Source: Armatimonadota bacterium (GTDB lineage: Bacteria; Armatimonadota; Armatimonadia; Armatimonadales; Armatimonadaceae). Taken from it: a stretch of 6,741 nucleotides of DNA. Below are positions 6,686 to 6,741 of the stretch, piece after piece. The stretch spans positions 1 to 6,741 of the forward strand of contig JACMIS010000324.1 of NCBI GenBank assembly GCA_014381035.1, written 5' to 3'. Under the pieces are notes generated by a model that was given only the letters and a program-made list of their open reading frames with translations, was not told where the DNA came from and made no database searches. How positions within the stretch are numbered: position 1 is the first letter of the stretch; the number at the start of each line of letters is the position of its first letter. A program made the position numbers and the translations under genes.

Positions 6686-6741
6686 CTATTTCTTTCCCGG
6701 CATTGTCGCGATAGAACGACCCTGACGGTCAAACAGCGGGC
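6686..6741 (-). CDS. 3' end of a convergent second copy of the YncE/phosphatase gene
   Basis: Read on the minus strand from the right edge, this frame gives PLFDRQGRSIATMPGKK and then TAG (complement of 6686-6688). These 17 residues are identical to the C-terminus of the protein at 3844-6408. Two codons differ, both at the third base: Leu CTA versus CTG and Phe TTC versus TTT. The simplest reading is a tail-to-tail paralogue of the phosphatase gene whose body lies beyond the window. It could instead be a short duplicated 3' fragment or a pseudogene. The synonymous pattern favours a real gene, but only 56 nt are visible. Confidence 0.65.
   Translation of the reverse strand, partial: PLFDRQGRSIATMPGKK

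Larger units (their letters stand above)
6613..6741 (-). repeat. right arm of the 129-bp inverted repeat
   Basis: This is the reverse complement of 6353-6481 with four substitutions and no indel. It reaches the last base of the window, so the true repeat may be much longer. On the minus strand it encodes the same C-terminal residues as the left arm. Confidence 0.95.

Noticed and set aside
6303..6732. Open frames on both strands across the right-end inverted repeat
   Set aside because: The frames mirror each other because the DNA is palindromic. They contain no domain, overlap the true C-terminal codons, and have no ribosome binding site.
6353..6741. Inverted repeat as the ends of a transposon or as a retron/DGR element
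   Set aside because: There is no transposase, reverse transcriptase or target-site duplication, and the arms encode the tail of a recognisable enzyme instead of acting as terminal repeats of a mobile gene. The interval between the arms is only 131 bp and has no gene.

Overview
The window looks like chromosomal DNA from a GC-rich environmental bacterium, most likely of the Armatimonadota. The main evidence is a complete prepilin-like protein (2806-3711). Its N-terminal helix, the following [16 protein letters not shown] stretch and its C-terminal H-X9-DG motif are the form I associate with the large prepilin families of that phylum. A second H-X9-DG protein is cut by the left edge. Planctomycetes and Verrucomicrobia have related DUF1559 proteins, so the phylum call is an inference.

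Layout, left to right: (1) 1-167, the C-terminal end of an H-X9-DG prepilin-like protein. (2) 168-308, an intergenic region with two mutually exclusive hairpins. (3) 309-1157, a secreted PI-PLC/GDPD-superfamily (AIM6-like) phosphodiesterase, whose stop overlaps (4) 1154-2680, a secreted CehA/McbA-type PHP-domain metallohydrolase starting at GTG. (5) 2806-3711, the full prepilin-like protein, with a short leader hairpin upstream and a strong 13-bp stem downstream. (6) 3844-6408, a large exported protein combining a YncE-like beta-propeller with an alkaline phosphatase/phosphoesterase domain. (7) 6409-6741, an inverted-repeat region containing the 3' end of a second, convergent copy of gene 6 on the minus strand.

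Three of the four complete genes encode exported hydrolases of phosphodiester- or phosphomonoester-type superfamilies. Genes 3 and 4 are very likely co-transcribed and translationally coupled. Together they suggest a surface or periplasmic module that cleaves phosphorylated or other ester substrates, with a pseudopilin-like surface protein encoded between them. No substrate can be assigned from sequence alone.

The most unusual part is the right end. A 129-bp inverted repeat (6353-6481 and 6613-6741, four mismatches) covers the last codons of gene 6 and about 73 bp beyond its stop. The right arm read on the minus strand encodes the same last 17 residues and the same TAG stop. Both coding differences are synonymous. 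The central spacer is not a mirror image of the arms but holds its own perfect 24-bp palindrome on a shifted axis. This points to a tail-to-tail inverted gene duplication, recent or kept alike by gene conversion, cut by the window edge. I see no tRNA, rRNA, CRISPR array, transposase, reverse transcriptase or recognisable defence gene.
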